A model generated the notes under the pieces. That model made no database searches. It had not been told where the DNA came from and saw nothing but the letters and a program-made list of their open reading frames with translations. A DNA stretch of 57,584 bases from Akkermansia sp. (lineage in GTDB: Bacteria; Verrucomicrobiota; Verrucomicrobiia; Verrucomicrobiales; Akkermansiaceae): positions 1-57,584 of the forward strand of contig JAFSFD010000037.1 of the NCBI GenBank assembly GCA_017435365.1, given 5' to 3'. The translations under genes and the position numbers were made by a program. Of the stretch, positions 1-7,508 are shown piece after piece (the stretch's first letter is position 1; every line of letters begins with the position of its first letter).

Positions 1-297
1 CCCGCCCCCGCCGAGCCGCAGCCTGTGGCAGCAGAGCAACCCGCCCCCGCCGAGCCGCAGCCTGAGGCAACAGAGCAACCCGCCCCCGCCGAGCCGCAGC
101 CGGTGGCAGCAGAGCAACCCGCCTCCGCCGAGCCGCAGCCGGTGGCAGCAGAGCAGCAGCAGCCCGCCCCCGCCGAGCCGCAGCAGGAGGTAGCAGAGCA
201 ACCCGCCCTCGCCGAGCCGCAGTCGGTGGCAACAGAGCAACCCGCCCCCGCTGAGCCGCAGCCGGAGGTAGCAGAGCAACCCACTCCTGCTGCGCCA
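1..297 (+). repeat. 39-bp in-frame tandem repeat, about 8 degenerate copies
   Basis: Units start with CCCGCCCCCGCCGAGCCGCA and run 39 bases; one unit is lengthened by two extra CAG codons near 150-160. Every change keeps the frame (multiples of three). The array probably continues upstream of the window. Confidence 0.8.
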
Positions 298-447
298 CAG
301 TTGGAAAGTGAGCAGACCAGGAAACTGATGCTGGAGGTGCAGGCACAGCTGGCAGAGCTTCAGGCTAAGTACGAAGCCCAGCAGCAGAACAGCGAAGAGA
401 GTGAGACTCCCTCTGCAGAAACAGTTACAGACCAGATGGAAAAATGA
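1..447 (+). CDS. Proline/glutamate-rich repeat protein, C-terminal part (5' end outside window)
   Basis: The reading frame is open from the first base, so the gene begins upstream of the window; the in-frame GTG at 25 is only an internal codon. The visible 148 residues are about eight degenerate copies of a 13-residue unit (PAPAEPQPVAAEQ and variants) followed by a short charged helix rich in Gln, Glu and Ala (about residues 100-130) that could form a coiled coil. There is no recognisable catalytic domain. Pro/Glu/Ala repeats of this kind usually form an extended, flexible spacer. Its stop overlaps the start of the following phosphatase gene (ATGA), so the two are probably translationally coupled. 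Function unknown; what is missing upstream could change this description. Confidence 0.7.
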   Translation, partial: PAPAEPQPVAAEQPAPAEPQPEATEQPAPAEPQPVAAEQPASAEPQPVAAEQQQPAPAEPQQEVAEQPALAEPQSVATEQPAPAEPQPEVAEQPTPAAPQLESEQTRKLMLEVQAQLAELQAKYEAQQQNSEESETPSAETVTDQMEK

Positions 448-974
448 GGAACTTCCTGATAGCGGCATATCTGGCGGCAGCAGCCGTACTGCATGCGGCC
501 GAGGCGGTCCGGCTTGATGGTGTGGAAAACAGTTACCGCATCAGTGCAGATTTGTATCGCTCTGCCCAGCCGGAAGTCGCAGGGTTCACCGCACTCGAAC
601 AGCTAGGGGTGCGATCGGTGCTCAATCTGCGTGAGTATCACAGGGATACCCGTAAGGCCCGGCATACAGGGTTGCACCTGATGGCTTACCCGGTGGCTGC
701 CGGCGAGGTGACAGCGGCAGATGTGGAAAATTGCCTGGCTCTGATAGCGAGTGCCCCCAAACCGGTGCTGGTGCATTGCTGGCATGGTTCTGACCGCACG
801 GGCATTGTGGTGGCGGCCTACCGCATAGTGTTCCAGAAATGGAGTGTGGAAGAGGCCGAAAAGGAGTTTCGAGACGAGCGCTTCGGCTACCACGAGTTCT
901 GGTATGAGAATTTGCTGAAACTGCTCCGCGAAACTGATTGGGCAGCTATGCGTGGGCGGCTTAAAGCTCGTTGA
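444..974 (+). CDS. Exported dual-specificity/tyrosine phosphatase-like protein
   Basis: The 176-residue protein has an N-terminal hydrophobic signal sequence (about residues 1-19, ending near HAAEA), then a compact cysteine-phosphatase fold. The signature HCWHGSDRTG lies at residues 111-120 and gives the CX5R loop with nucleophile Cys112 and phosphate-binding Arg118. The preceding segment (YRSAQPEVAGF, then LGVRSVLNLRE) matches the N-terminal half of small atypical dual-specificity phosphatases. It probably hydrolyses phosphate esters outside the cytoplasm; the substrate, whether protein, inositol phosphate or lipid phosphate, cannot be told. The start overlaps the stop of the repeat protein, and its 3' end overlaps the convergent lipid kinase gene by 14 bases. 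Confidence 0.8.
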   Translation: MRNFLIAAYLAAAAVLHAAEAVRLDGVENSYRISADLYRSAQPEVAGFTALEQLGVRSVLNLREYHRDTRKARHTGLHLMAYPVAAGEVTAADVENCLALIASAPKPVLVHCWHGSDRTGIVVAAYRIVFQKWSVEEAEKEFRDERFGYHEFWYENLLKLLRETDWAAMRGRLKAR

Positions 975-1938
975 GAACCTGGAGCTTTTCGCGCATGGCC
1001 GCTATGGCCGGGTGTGCCATGATTCGCTCCAGGGGGGTGAGTGCCACCGGCGTTTCCGGTATGCAGACTTTCAACTTATGGGGCATGCGTTCGATGCGCA
1101 GTTCCTCGCCGGGGTGCAGGGTGCCGGCATAGTCGCCGTCCAGATGGTAGGAGAGGTCGCCTTCGCAGGTGAGGGTGCAGTTTTTGATGCGGCGCAGCTT
1201 GGTGAAATCTGAAATATTCTGCCGGGTGGCACCCTTGGAGACGATGAGCCCCAGCATTTCGAACAGTATCCCCATGTTTTCCTGGTCGATGATGGCGGCA
1301 TCCAGACGTCCATCATTATATTCTGCCTCCGCAAAAAGATGAGCCTCGCCGCCGTAGCGTTTGCCGTTGCCCATGATAATCTGGGTGCCCTGCAGGGTTT
1401 CGCCATCAGGCAGCGTCATGGTGATGAGCGGCGGACGCTCCAGTGCCACTTTCAGCCCGGTGACCACATGGGCCGCGGCTCCCATACGCTTTTTCAGCGC
1501 CGGGGTGATGAGCTCGATGACGCGGGCATCCGGACCGAACCCGGCCATCTGCAGGAAGGGGCGGCCGTTTACGGCAAAGATATCCACTTCCTGGGTGATA
1601 CCGCTTTGGATGGCTTCCAGGGCTATATCGAAACGGCGGGAGCCAATGCCCAGTTCGCGGGCAAACACATTCATGGTGCCGCAGGGCAGGATGCCCAGGG
1701 CCGCCCCGGTGCCGACCAGCCCCTGGGCGGCGCACATCAGGGTACCATCGCCCCCGGCTGCCGCCACCACGGGCTCGCCGCTTTCGGCAAGCTTGCGGGC
1801 TTTGGCGGTCAGGTCCTCCGCGCTCTCTGTGCTGACGAGTCGGAACGCCCGTCTGTTATTTCTGAGCCAGGTTTTCAGGCCGGAGCGGAACAGGCTGCCA
1901 GCCTTGGGATTAATGAGAAGCGGAGTCGGTTGCGGCAT
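961..1938 (-). CDS. Diacylglycerol kinase family lipid kinase
   Basis: 325 residues with the DAGK catalytic (YegS/BmrU/DgkB-type) architecture: NPKAG at residues 10-14, the nucleotide-binding GGDGT at 62-66 and LPCGTMNVFARELGI at 84-98, followed by the C-terminal beta domain. Members phosphorylate diacylglycerol or related lipids with ATP in the cytoplasm. It lies nine bases downstream of cdsA in the same direction, so the pair makes and then activates phosphatidic acid for phospholipid synthesis or recycles diacylglycerol. The exact lipid (diacylglycerol, sphingoid base or undecaprenol) is not decidable from sequence. Its 3' end overlaps the convergent phosphatase gene. Confidence 0.85.
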   Translation of the reverse strand: MPQPTPLLINPKAGSLFRSGLKTWLRNNRRAFRLVSTESAEDLTAKARKLAESGEPVVAAAGGDGTLMCAAQGLVGTGAALGILPCGTMNVFARELGIGSRRFDIALEAIQSGITQEVDIFAVNGRPFLQMAGFGPDARVIELITPALKKRMGAAAHVVTGLKVALERPPLITMTLPDGETLQGTQIIMGNGKRYGGEAHLFAEAEYNDGRLDAAIIDQENMGILFEMLGLIVSKGATRQNISDFTKLRRIKNCTLTCEGDLSYHLDGDYAGTLHPGEELRIERMPHKLKVCIPETPVALTPLERIMAHPAIAAMREKLQVLNEL

Positions 1939-1947
1939 AGGGGGGAT

Positions 1948-2853
1948 TTAACAGAGATTGTAGTGTGCAAGTGCCCAAATGAGCGGCAAAACGCAGATTG
2001 CTGCGGAAACGGTGAAGGCGGGGGAGTCGATGAGGTCGAAGATACCGCCGATACCCGGCAGCAGGGAACCGCTGTCCTTCACGGCAATGCCGCGTTTGAT
2101 GAGGGAGCCCGCCAGGTCGCCCCATACGGAAAGGAAGAAAAGCAACAGGCCGCCGGGAATATAGCAGAGCAGGAAGCTGGGAGTGGTAAGCACCTCCCAG
2201 GTGAAGATGCCCAGCACGGGCAGCAGGAGGGCTCCCACGATGAGGGTGATGATGATGGAGCCGATGATGCCTTCCCAGGTCTTTTTGGGGGAGACACTGG
2301 GGCTGAATTTGCGGGTGAAGAACTTGCCGCCCATGAGCACGCCGCTCACATAGGCCCAGATATCGCTCATCTTGGTGAAGAGCACCAGCCACAGCATAGC
2401 GTTGATGTACTCTTCCGAGCGGAGGCAGGTCAGCGCAAAGGCAAACATCCACACCGGGTATACGAAGGAAAGCAGCGTCAAGCCCATGCCATCGAGCATT
2501 TCCGCACCGCTTCTGCCGCGGTAATCCATGCGGAAAAGCTGACCGCAGAAGGCCAGCAGCACATACAGAACCAGGAAGCCGAGTGCAACCTCGATGCTGC
2601 TCTGGTGGCTCATTCCCCCATTGATGAGGGCAAACAACCAGGGATAAATGAGGCCGCCGATGAACGAGAGCCAGCGGTTGGCGTTCGTACCCTTGAGCAT
2701 ATTGAACCACTCCCAACTGGTCAGGTTGCACAGCACACAGATGAGCACTGCATAGCCGATAGGCTCGTTCCATGCCACGGCGCCGCCGAGTAGAGAGAGC
2801 AGCACTACGGTGCTGAATCCGCGTTCCAGAAATGTCTTGAGCTTGGGTGTCAT
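1948..2853 (-). CDS. cdsA: Phosphatidate cytidylyltransferase (CDP-diacylglycerol synthase)
   Basis: Integral membrane enzyme making CDP-diacylglycerol from CTP and phosphatidic acid, the branch point for all phospholipids. From the chosen start (MTPKLKTF) it has 301 residues with about seven to eight hydrophobic segments. The family signature is near the C-terminus: SLIKRGIAVKDSG, then PGIGGIFDLIDS, where the usual PGHGG-DR-D pattern keeps both aspartates but has Ile for His and Leu for Arg. The frame is open 27 codons further upstream to 2934, but that start would fall at the promoter at 2913-2941, so 2853 is preferred. No good Shine-Dalgarno is visible. First gene of a two-gene operon with the lipid kinase. 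Confidence 0.88.
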   Translation of the reverse strand: MTPKLKTFLERGFSTVVLLSLLGGAVAWNEPIGYAVLICVLCNLTSWEWFNMLKGTNANRWLSFIGGLIYPWLFALINGGMSHQSSIEVALGFLVLYVLLAFCGQLFRMDYRGRSGAEMLDGMGLTLLSFVYPVWMFAFALTCLRSEEYINAMLWLVLFTKMSDIWAYVSGVLMGGKFFTRKFSPSVSPKKTWEGIIGSIIITLIVGALLLPVLGIFTWEVLTTPSFLLCYIPGGLLLFFLSVWGDLAGSLIKRGIAVKDSGSLLPGIGGIFDLIDSPAFTVSAAICVLPLIWALAHYNLC

Positions 2854-2912
2854 ATTGCTTGGTGGGGATAGGAGGTGGTAAGTAAGGAGTGAAGATAACT
2901 CTCTTCGCGGGT

Positions 2913-2941
2913 ATTTTAAGGTGCTGCATGCCAAATGTCAA
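2913..2941 (-). promoter_or_regulatory. Sigma70-type promoter of cdsA operon
   Basis: On the minus strand TTGACA (2936-2941), 17-base spacer, TAAAAT (2913-2918). Predicted leader about 50 bases before the ATG at 2853. It lies in the divergent gap with the LolA-like gene. Confidence 0.6.
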
Positions 2942-3023
2942 TTTAATATTGGATTTCGGCTTATCTAATGCGGCAAAAAATAAAAGCTGTGCAATGATGC
3001 GCTATTATGGTATGATGAGCGCC

Positions 3024-3746
3024 ATGAAGAACTGGAAACACCTACTGTTGGCCCTTGCGATGCTGGCACCTGTGCATGCGCAGGAGGCCGAAGCACCCCT
3101 CACGGCAGATGAATTGCTAGCCGGCATGCGGGAAATGACGGTCAGCCAGGGAAATAAGGATGTGGCCGGGCGCATCCGCAAGGCCAAGTTGAAAATTCCC
3201 TTCAGTCTCAGCGTGCGTGGCGATACACTGGCTTTCCAGTATAAGGATGGCAGCGCCTGGAAACGCTTTGATGTGCGCATCAAGGAGAAGAATGTGGACA
3301 TCGTGCAGGTGGAAAACGGAAAGGCACGCGTGATGGCGCCGAGTCAGTACGCACAGACCATTGCCGGCACCGATGTGTGCTACGAGGATCTCTCCCTCCG
3401 CTTCCTGTATTGGAAAGGCGGGCAGATGGTGGATGCCGGTGCTGATTCCCGCATCAAGGGCCGCGATTGCTACGTGGTGCAGGTGCCCAACCCCAACCCG
3501 GCGGTGGGGCAGTTTGCCTGGGTGCGCATGTGGGTGGATAAGGAAAACGGCACCACCTGGCAGATTGATGGTTACGATAAGTCCGGCAAGCTTCGCAAGC
3601 GCTTCTCCATCACCTCCGTGCAGCGCCTGAAGGATGGCACCTGGTTCTTCAAGCAGATGAAGCTTGAGGTGCGTAATCCCCAGAATCCGAACCGCACGAT
3701 TGCCTTGGACTATCTGGAGATGGATGACCTCCCCGGTAAGAAATAA
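3024..3746 (+). CDS. Outer membrane lipoprotein-sorting (LolA-like) protein
   Basis: 240 residues from MKNWKHLL. A signal peptide (about residues 1-19, ending VHAQ) is followed by a beta-rich domain matching the exported LolA-like / lipoprotein-sorting family: LAFQYKDG, then RFLYWKGG, RIKGRDCYVVQVPNP and MWVDKENGTTWQIDGYD. Such proteins bind acyl chains in a half-barrel in the periplasm. The frame is open to 2889, but the upstream part has no signal-like sequence, and a -10-like TATGAT (3011-3016) sits seven bases before this ATG. The stop overlaps the next gene's ATG by one base (TAATG), so the two are coupled. Confidence 0.75.
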   Translation: MKNWKHLLLALAMLAPVHAQEAEAPLTADELLAGMREMTVSQGNKDVAGRIRKAKLKIPFSLSVRGDTLAFQYKDGSAWKRFDVRIKEKNVDIVQVENGKARVMAPSQYAQTIAGTDVCYEDLSLRFLYWKGGQMVDAGADSRIKGRDCYVVQVPNPNPAVGQFAWVRMWVDKENGTTWQIDGYDKSGKLRKRFSITSVQRLKDGTWFFKQMKLEVRNPQNPNRTIALDYLEMDDLPGKK

Positions 3747-4339
3747 TGCTGCGCCGCTTTTTTCAGCTGCTGGCGGTGCTGGCACCGCTGGGCTTGTTTG
3801 CGCTGGCGCTGCAGCCGGTGCAGCAGCGCCTGTACGGCGGTCATGCCACTCAGGGGATTCTGCTCCTGCTGGCGGCTCTTGCTGTGCTCGCCTTGCTGGA
3901 GGGGCTGCTCTTCCGCTATTGGATTCTGCCCGGCTGGAGCGAGAAAATGGCTGAACGCCTCTATGCCGGTTCCTATCTGCCGGAGGAGGATGCCCTGGCT
4001 CAGCTTGCTGAGCGCATAGAGCGCGAGAAGGATGCCGAGCTCATGCCGCAACTGGTTCAGTTAGTACATGCACAGGCCTGGCGGCTCCGCGGCTGGCTGG
4101 AGCTGGCGCGGCTCCAGCAGGAGGTGCTCCGGGATGCTCCGGCAGCGCTGCGGACGCTGGAGAAAGCCATGCAGGCGGTTCGTGAGCCGGAGGATGTGGC
4201 CTTACTCATGTGCCGCGCCGCCGGGCTTTGTGAGAAATCCTTGCAGGATGAAGCAGCAGCCCGCAGCTGGCGGCAACGCGCCGCAGAACAATACCCCGAT
4301 ACTGTTTACGGGCGGAAAGCGGCATTGCTGTTGCGGTGA
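3746..4339 (+). CDS. Membrane-anchored helical (TPR-like) protein of unknown function
   Basis: 197 residues. Two N-terminal transmembrane segments (about residues 5-24 and 36-60, the second LLLLAALAVLALLEGLLF) are followed by an alpha-helical domain with short helix pairs resembling degenerate tetratricopeptide repeats (AWRLRGWLELARLQQEV, then APAALRTLEKAMQAV). The C-terminal half ends AEQYPDTVYGRKAALLLR, typical of TPR caps. Translationally coupled to the LolA-like gene, which suggests a scaffold or assembly role in the same envelope process; that is inference from position only. Confidence 0.65.
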   Translation: MLRRFFQLLAVLAPLGLFALALQPVQQRLYGGHATQGILLLLAALAVLALLEGLLFRYWILPGWSEKMAERLYAGSYLPEEDALAQLAERIEREKDAELMPQLVQLVHAQAWRLRGWLELARLQQEVLRDAPAALRTLEKAMQAVREPEDVALLMCRAAGLCEKSLQDEAAARSWRQRAAEQYPDTVYGRKAALLLR

Positions 4340-4362
4340 TTCTGTGATAATTTATTCGTTTT

Positions 4363-4396
4363 CAAGCAAATGCGACAATGTGTCGTTATTTGCTTG
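4363..4396 (+). terminator. Stem-loop, probable terminator
   Basis: CAAGCAAAT (4363-4371) pairs with ATTTGCTTG (4388-4396) and the inner CGACA/TGTCG pairs across an ATG loop; the following bases are TTATTTT. It sits 24 bases after the stop of the membrane TPR-like gene. Confidence 0.55.
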
Positions 4397-4542
4397 TTAT
4401 TTTGTGATATCTCTTCATTAGGAGTTCTTAACGGGCGCATTATCAGTGCCTTATATTCACGGTTCTGTAATGTGTTGCTTTTTTGAGCCGGGAACACTAC
4501 TGTATCCGGACTTTTTTAATTCCAGTGTAAAAGAGTAAAAAA

Positions 4543-4599
4543 ATGCCCAACTACAATGAAGAACCGCAAACTGGAGGAAAGGAGGGGTACGCATGCTGA
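4543..4599 (+). CDS. Possible 18-codon leader ORF overlapping the HTH gene
   Basis: ATG at 4543 encodes MPNYNEEPQTGGKEGYAC and stops at 4597-4599, overlapping the start codon of the HTH protein at 4593. The purine-rich codons for GGKEG are also the Shine-Dalgarno of the next gene, so translation of the leader would pass over that ribosome site. There is no homology evidence; it may be chance. Confidence 0.25.
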   Translation: MPNYNEEPQTGGKEGYAC

Positions 4600-5210
4600 G
4601 GCGACCTGCTTGCCTGCCACGAACCCTGCGAGGGGTTGGCGGAATTAAACTGATTGATATGCCGGGGGTGAAGTACCCGGAGTCCGTATTACAAGGCCGG
4701 AGAGGGACTCAGGCGCAGAGTGGTCAGCCCCACAGCGAGGCTCCGCGGTGGGGTATCAGCACTCACGATGCAGCGCAGATGCTGGGGGTATCGGTGCGTT
4801 CTGCGCGCACCATGCTCAACCGGCAGAAAGCGAAGTACCGGCTGGTGGCCCGGAGCGGGCGGTGTGCCTGCATGTACTGGGACCGGCGCGTGGTGGAACG
4901 AATGCTGGCCAGGCGGATGCCGCTGGTGCGAAAAGTGCCGGATAAGCTATGCTCTGCGAAAGAGGCCTGCTGCATTCTGCTGGTGGGCAGGAGCTCACTT
5001 TCCCGCTATGTAACGAGCCGGTTGCTGACAGAACATAAGGTGCGGCTGGTGACGGAACGCGGGGTGCGCCTGTACTCGTATTTCCTGCGGGCAGAGGTTC
5101 GCAAGCTGGCCGCCCGCCGCAACGCCGCCCGGGTGAAGGCCGAGGCTGCACGGCGCGAGCGCCTGATGCAGGTCTGGAATGAGCAGCAAACGCAGGCGGA
5201 TAATAGCTAG
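4593..5210 (+). CDS. Putative DNA-binding protein with two helix-turn-helix motifs
   Basis: 205 residues, strongly basic. Two helix-turn-helix-like segments of the excisionase/MerR kind are visible: GISTHDAAQMLGVSVRSART (about residues 50-69) and LCSAKEACCILLVGRSSLSR (about 118-137), each followed by a basic wing. The C-terminus is an Arg/Ala-rich helix (AARRNAARVKAEAARRE). The start is set by a strong ribosome site (AAAGGAGGGG) five bases before the ATG, one of the few canonical ones in this part of the window. It stands alone between a terminator-like hairpin and poxB. Target genes are unknown, and no partner recombinase is nearby to make it a true excisionase. Confidence 0.6.
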   Translation: MLRRPACLPRTLRGVGGIKLIDMPGVKYPESVLQGRRGTQAQSGQPHSEAPRWGISTHDAAQMLGVSVRSARTMLNRQKAKYRLVARSGRCACMYWDRRVVERMLARRMPLVRKVPDKLCSAKEACCILLVGRSSLSRYVTSRLLTEHKVRLVTERGVRLYSYFLRAEVRKLAARRNAARVKAEAARRERLMQVWNEQQTQADNS

Positions 5211-5219
5211 AAAGATAGA

Positions 5220-5248
5220 TTGCCATTTATGCGTTGAACCCGCAGAAT
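5220..5248 (+). promoter_or_regulatory. Promoter of poxB placing transcription start at the ATG
   Basis: TTGCCA (5220-5225), 17-base spacer, CAGAAT (5243-5248), then six bases to the ATG at 5255. This geometry predicts a leaderless mRNA and argues for ATG 5255 over the in-frame TTG at 5234. Confidence 0.5.
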
Positions 5249-5254
5249 GGCAAC

Positions 5255-6991
5255 ATGCAGAAGACAGTTTCAGACCAGGTGGTGGAGATGCTGGCCTCCG
5301 CGGGGGTACGGCGGATCTATGGTATGGCGGGGGATGCCCTTCACCCGCTCATGGAGTCATTGCAACGGGATTCCCGGATTCGCTGGGTGCATGTGCGCCA
5401 TGAGGAAACCGCTGCTTTTGCCGCCAGTGCCGAGGCTCAGCTCACCGGTGAACTGGCGGTGTGCTGCGGCAGCTGCGGGCCGGGAAACATGCACCTCATC
5501 AACGGGCTGTATGATGCCGGCCGCAGCGCCGCACCTGTGCTGGCTCTGGCGGCGCACCTGCCAACCCTGCAGATAGGCACTCACTACCTGCACGAGACGC
5601 ACCCCACGTTCTTTTTCCGGGAGTGTGCCCGCTACTGTGAACTGGTGAGCCGCCCCCGGCAGATGCCGCCGGTGCTGGCGGAGGCTATTCGCACAGCCCG
5701 TGCATGTCGGGGGGTGGGCATGATGGTGCTGCCGGGAGATGTGGCGGCGATGCCGGCGGTGGAGGAGGCTGCTGAATCCGCCGTGCTGCCGGTGGTCCCG
5801 CCGGTGCAGCGCACGAGCGAGCCGGTTTTGCGCCGCATGGCCGCCATGCTCAACGGGGCTCACCGCGTTTCCTTTCTGTGCGGAATCGGGTGCGCCGGGG
5901 CAGAGCGGGATATAGTGGCCCTGGCGCGCCGCATGCAGGCACCGGTGGCCTACACTCTGCGAGCCAAGGATTTGCTGGAGAAAGATAATCCCAATGCAGT
6001 CGGGATGAGCGGCCTGCTGGGCTGGGGGGCGGCGGTGCATGCGCTGCTGGATTGTGATGTACTGGTGATGTGGGGGACAGATTTTCCCTACCGCGATTTT
6101 CTGCCTCGCAAGGGCCGGGTGATTCAGGTGGATACCAATGCCGCAGCTCTGGGGCGGCGGGTGCCCCTGGCCATGGGGGTGCAGGCTGATGCCGGGGAGG
6201 TGGCACGCGCCTTGCTCCCCCTTATCAACGCCAACAGGCCGGATGACTTCCTGCGTTCCATGCTATCTTTCAATTCACGTGAGGTGGCTGCTATCAGCCA
6301 GCCTCTGCGCGTGGTGGATGAGAGCGCACCGCTGCGCCCGGAGCTTCTCACCCGCCTGGTGAGCGACCATGCGGAGCCCGATGCCGTTTTCACCGTCGAT
6401 ACCGGCACCCCGGATATATGGTGCGCACGCTATTTGCAGGCGCTGGGCACCCGCCGCATCCTGGGCTCGTTCAATCATGGTTCGATGGGCTGCGCGCTGG
6501 CCATGGCCATAGGTGCCAAGGCCGTCTATCCGAAGCGGCAGGTCGTTGCCATGTGCGGTGATGGTGGTATTTCCATGCTGGCGGGCGATTTGCTTACCCT
6601 GCTGCAGGAGGGGCTGGCAGTGAAGATTCTGGTGTATAATAACTCTGAACTCGACTACGTGGCGCTGGAGCAGCTGCGCACCGGTATGCCCAGGCCCTTC
6701 GGCACTGATTTGCACGCTGCTGATTTTGCAGAGATTGCCCGGGCCATGGGGATGCGCTCCTGGCGTGTGGAGCGGGTAAGCGAGGCCATACCTGCTGTGA
6801 AGGAATGGCTCGCGGCAGATGGGCCTGCCTTGCTCGATGCTGCGGTGGACCGCCATGCGCTTCCCCTGCCGCCCGCGCTGACCTTTATGCAGGGGCTGGG
6901 GTATTGCAAGGGATTGGGCGAGCAATCTGCCCACGCCGCGCTGGATGGCGTGAAACGCCTTCTCTTCGGTAACCGGAACTTCTTCCGTTAA
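5255..6991 (+). CDS. poxB: Pyruvate dehydrogenase (quinone) / pyruvate oxidase, ThDP-dependent
   Basis: 578 residues with the three-domain architecture of ThDP-dependent decarboxylases. The N-terminal pyrimidine-binding domain carries the catalytic glutamate in RHEETAAF (Glu50); the central FAD-type domain follows; the C-terminal domain has the ThDP-Mg motif starting CGDGGISMLAGDLL (about residue 434) and ending YNN. The pattern SAGVRRIYGMAGDALHPL, HETHPTFFFRECARYCELV and a membrane-binding type C-terminus fits PoxB rather than acetolactate synthase. PoxB decarboxylates pyruvate to acetate and CO2 and passes electrons to membrane quinone. Monocistronic, with its own promoter. Its stop codon overlaps that of convergent ruvC by four bases (6988-6991). 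Confidence 0.85.
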   Translation: MQKTVSDQVVEMLASAGVRRIYGMAGDALHPLMESLQRDSRIRWVHVRHEETAAFAASAEAQLTGELAVCCGSCGPGNMHLINGLYDAGRSAAPVLALAAHLPTLQIGTHYLHETHPTFFFRECARYCELVSRPRQMPPVLAEAIRTARACRGVGMMVLPGDVAAMPAVEEAAESAVLPVVPPVQRTSEPVLRRMAAMLNGAHRVSFLCGIGCAGAERDIVALARRMQAPVAYTLRAKDLLEKDNPNAVGMSGLLGWGAAVHALLDCDVLVMWGTDFPYRDFLPRKGRVIQVDTNAAALGRRVPLAMGVQADAGEVARALLPLINANRPDDFLRSMLSFNSREVAAISQPLRVVDESAPLRPELLTRLVSDHAEPDAVFTVDTGTPDIWCARYLQALGTRRILGSFNHGSMGCALAMAIGAKAVYPKRQVVAMCGDGGISMLAGDLLTLLQEGLAVKILVYNNSELDYVALEQLRTGMPRPFGTDLHAADFAEIARAMGMRSWRVERVSEAIPAVKEWLAADGPALLDAAVDRHALPLPPALTFMQGLGYCKGLGEQSAHAALDGVKRLLFGNRNFFR

Positions 6992-7494
6992 ATATACTTG
7001 CGCTCGCGGAAGAGATGGGCGCGGATGGGGTCGGATGCGGCCAGGTGAGTGTAACCAATGGCCAGGGCATCTGCCGCATCCGGTGCCGGGGTCTCGGTAA
7101 GGTGGAGCAGGGCACGCATCATGAACGCAACCTGCTGCTTGCCTGCACCACCGCGGCCTACTGTGGCCAGTTTCACGCAGGTGGGCGGGTACTCCATTAT
7201 CTGCAAGCCGTGGCGGGCCGCTGCCAGCACGGTGGCGCCGCGGGCAGAGCCCATGGTGATGGCCGTGCGGTGGCTCTGCACATAGATGATGCCCTCGATG
7301 GCGAGCTCATCCGGCTGCCATTTTTCGATGAGGGCACACACATGCTCGTGAATGGCCAGCAGACACTGGCTCTGCGTGAGCCTGGCGGGCAGGGAGAGGG
7401 TGCCGTAATCCAGAGCCCTCGGGGCGCGGAAATCGCCATCGATGACCGCGAACCCCGTATTGCGGATGGCGGGGTCTATGCTGACAACGCGCAT
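6988..7494 (-). CDS. ruvC: Holliday junction resolvase RuvC
   Basis: 168 residues, normal length. The four acidic catalytic residues are in place: Asp7 (VVSIDPAIRNTG), Glu67 (AIEGIIY) and Asp139/Asp142 (APDAADALAI), matching Asp7, Glu66, Asp138 and Asp141 of the E. coli enzyme. It cuts four-way junctions symmetrically together with RuvAB. Here it is the last gene of an MBL-helicase-ruvC operon rather than next to ruvA or ruvB; ruvB lies about 30 kb away at 37.7 kb. It converges on poxB with overlapping stop codons. Confidence 0.93.
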   Translation of the reverse strand: MRVVSIDPAIRNTGFAVIDGDFRAPRALDYGTLSLPARLTQSQCLLAIHEHVCALIEKWQPDELAIEGIIYVQSHRTAITMGSARGATVLAAARHGLQIMEYPPTCVKLATVGRGGAGKQQVAFMMRALLHLTETPAPDAADALAIGYTHLAASDPIRAHLFRERKYI

Positions 7495-7508
7495 CTCTGT
7501 TTCTGAAA

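Noticed and set aside
1339..2793. 484-codon plus-strand ORF opposite cdsA and the lipid kinase
   Set aside because: Both minus-strand genes have catalytic motifs; the plus translation has none.
4593..5210. Two-HTH protein as a phage excisionase
   Set aside because: Length and duplicated motif do not fit, and no recombinase or phage gene is close.
5234..5254. TTG start for poxB at 5234
   Set aside because: It lies inside the promoter spacer and adds residues not typical of the family; ATG 5255 fits both.
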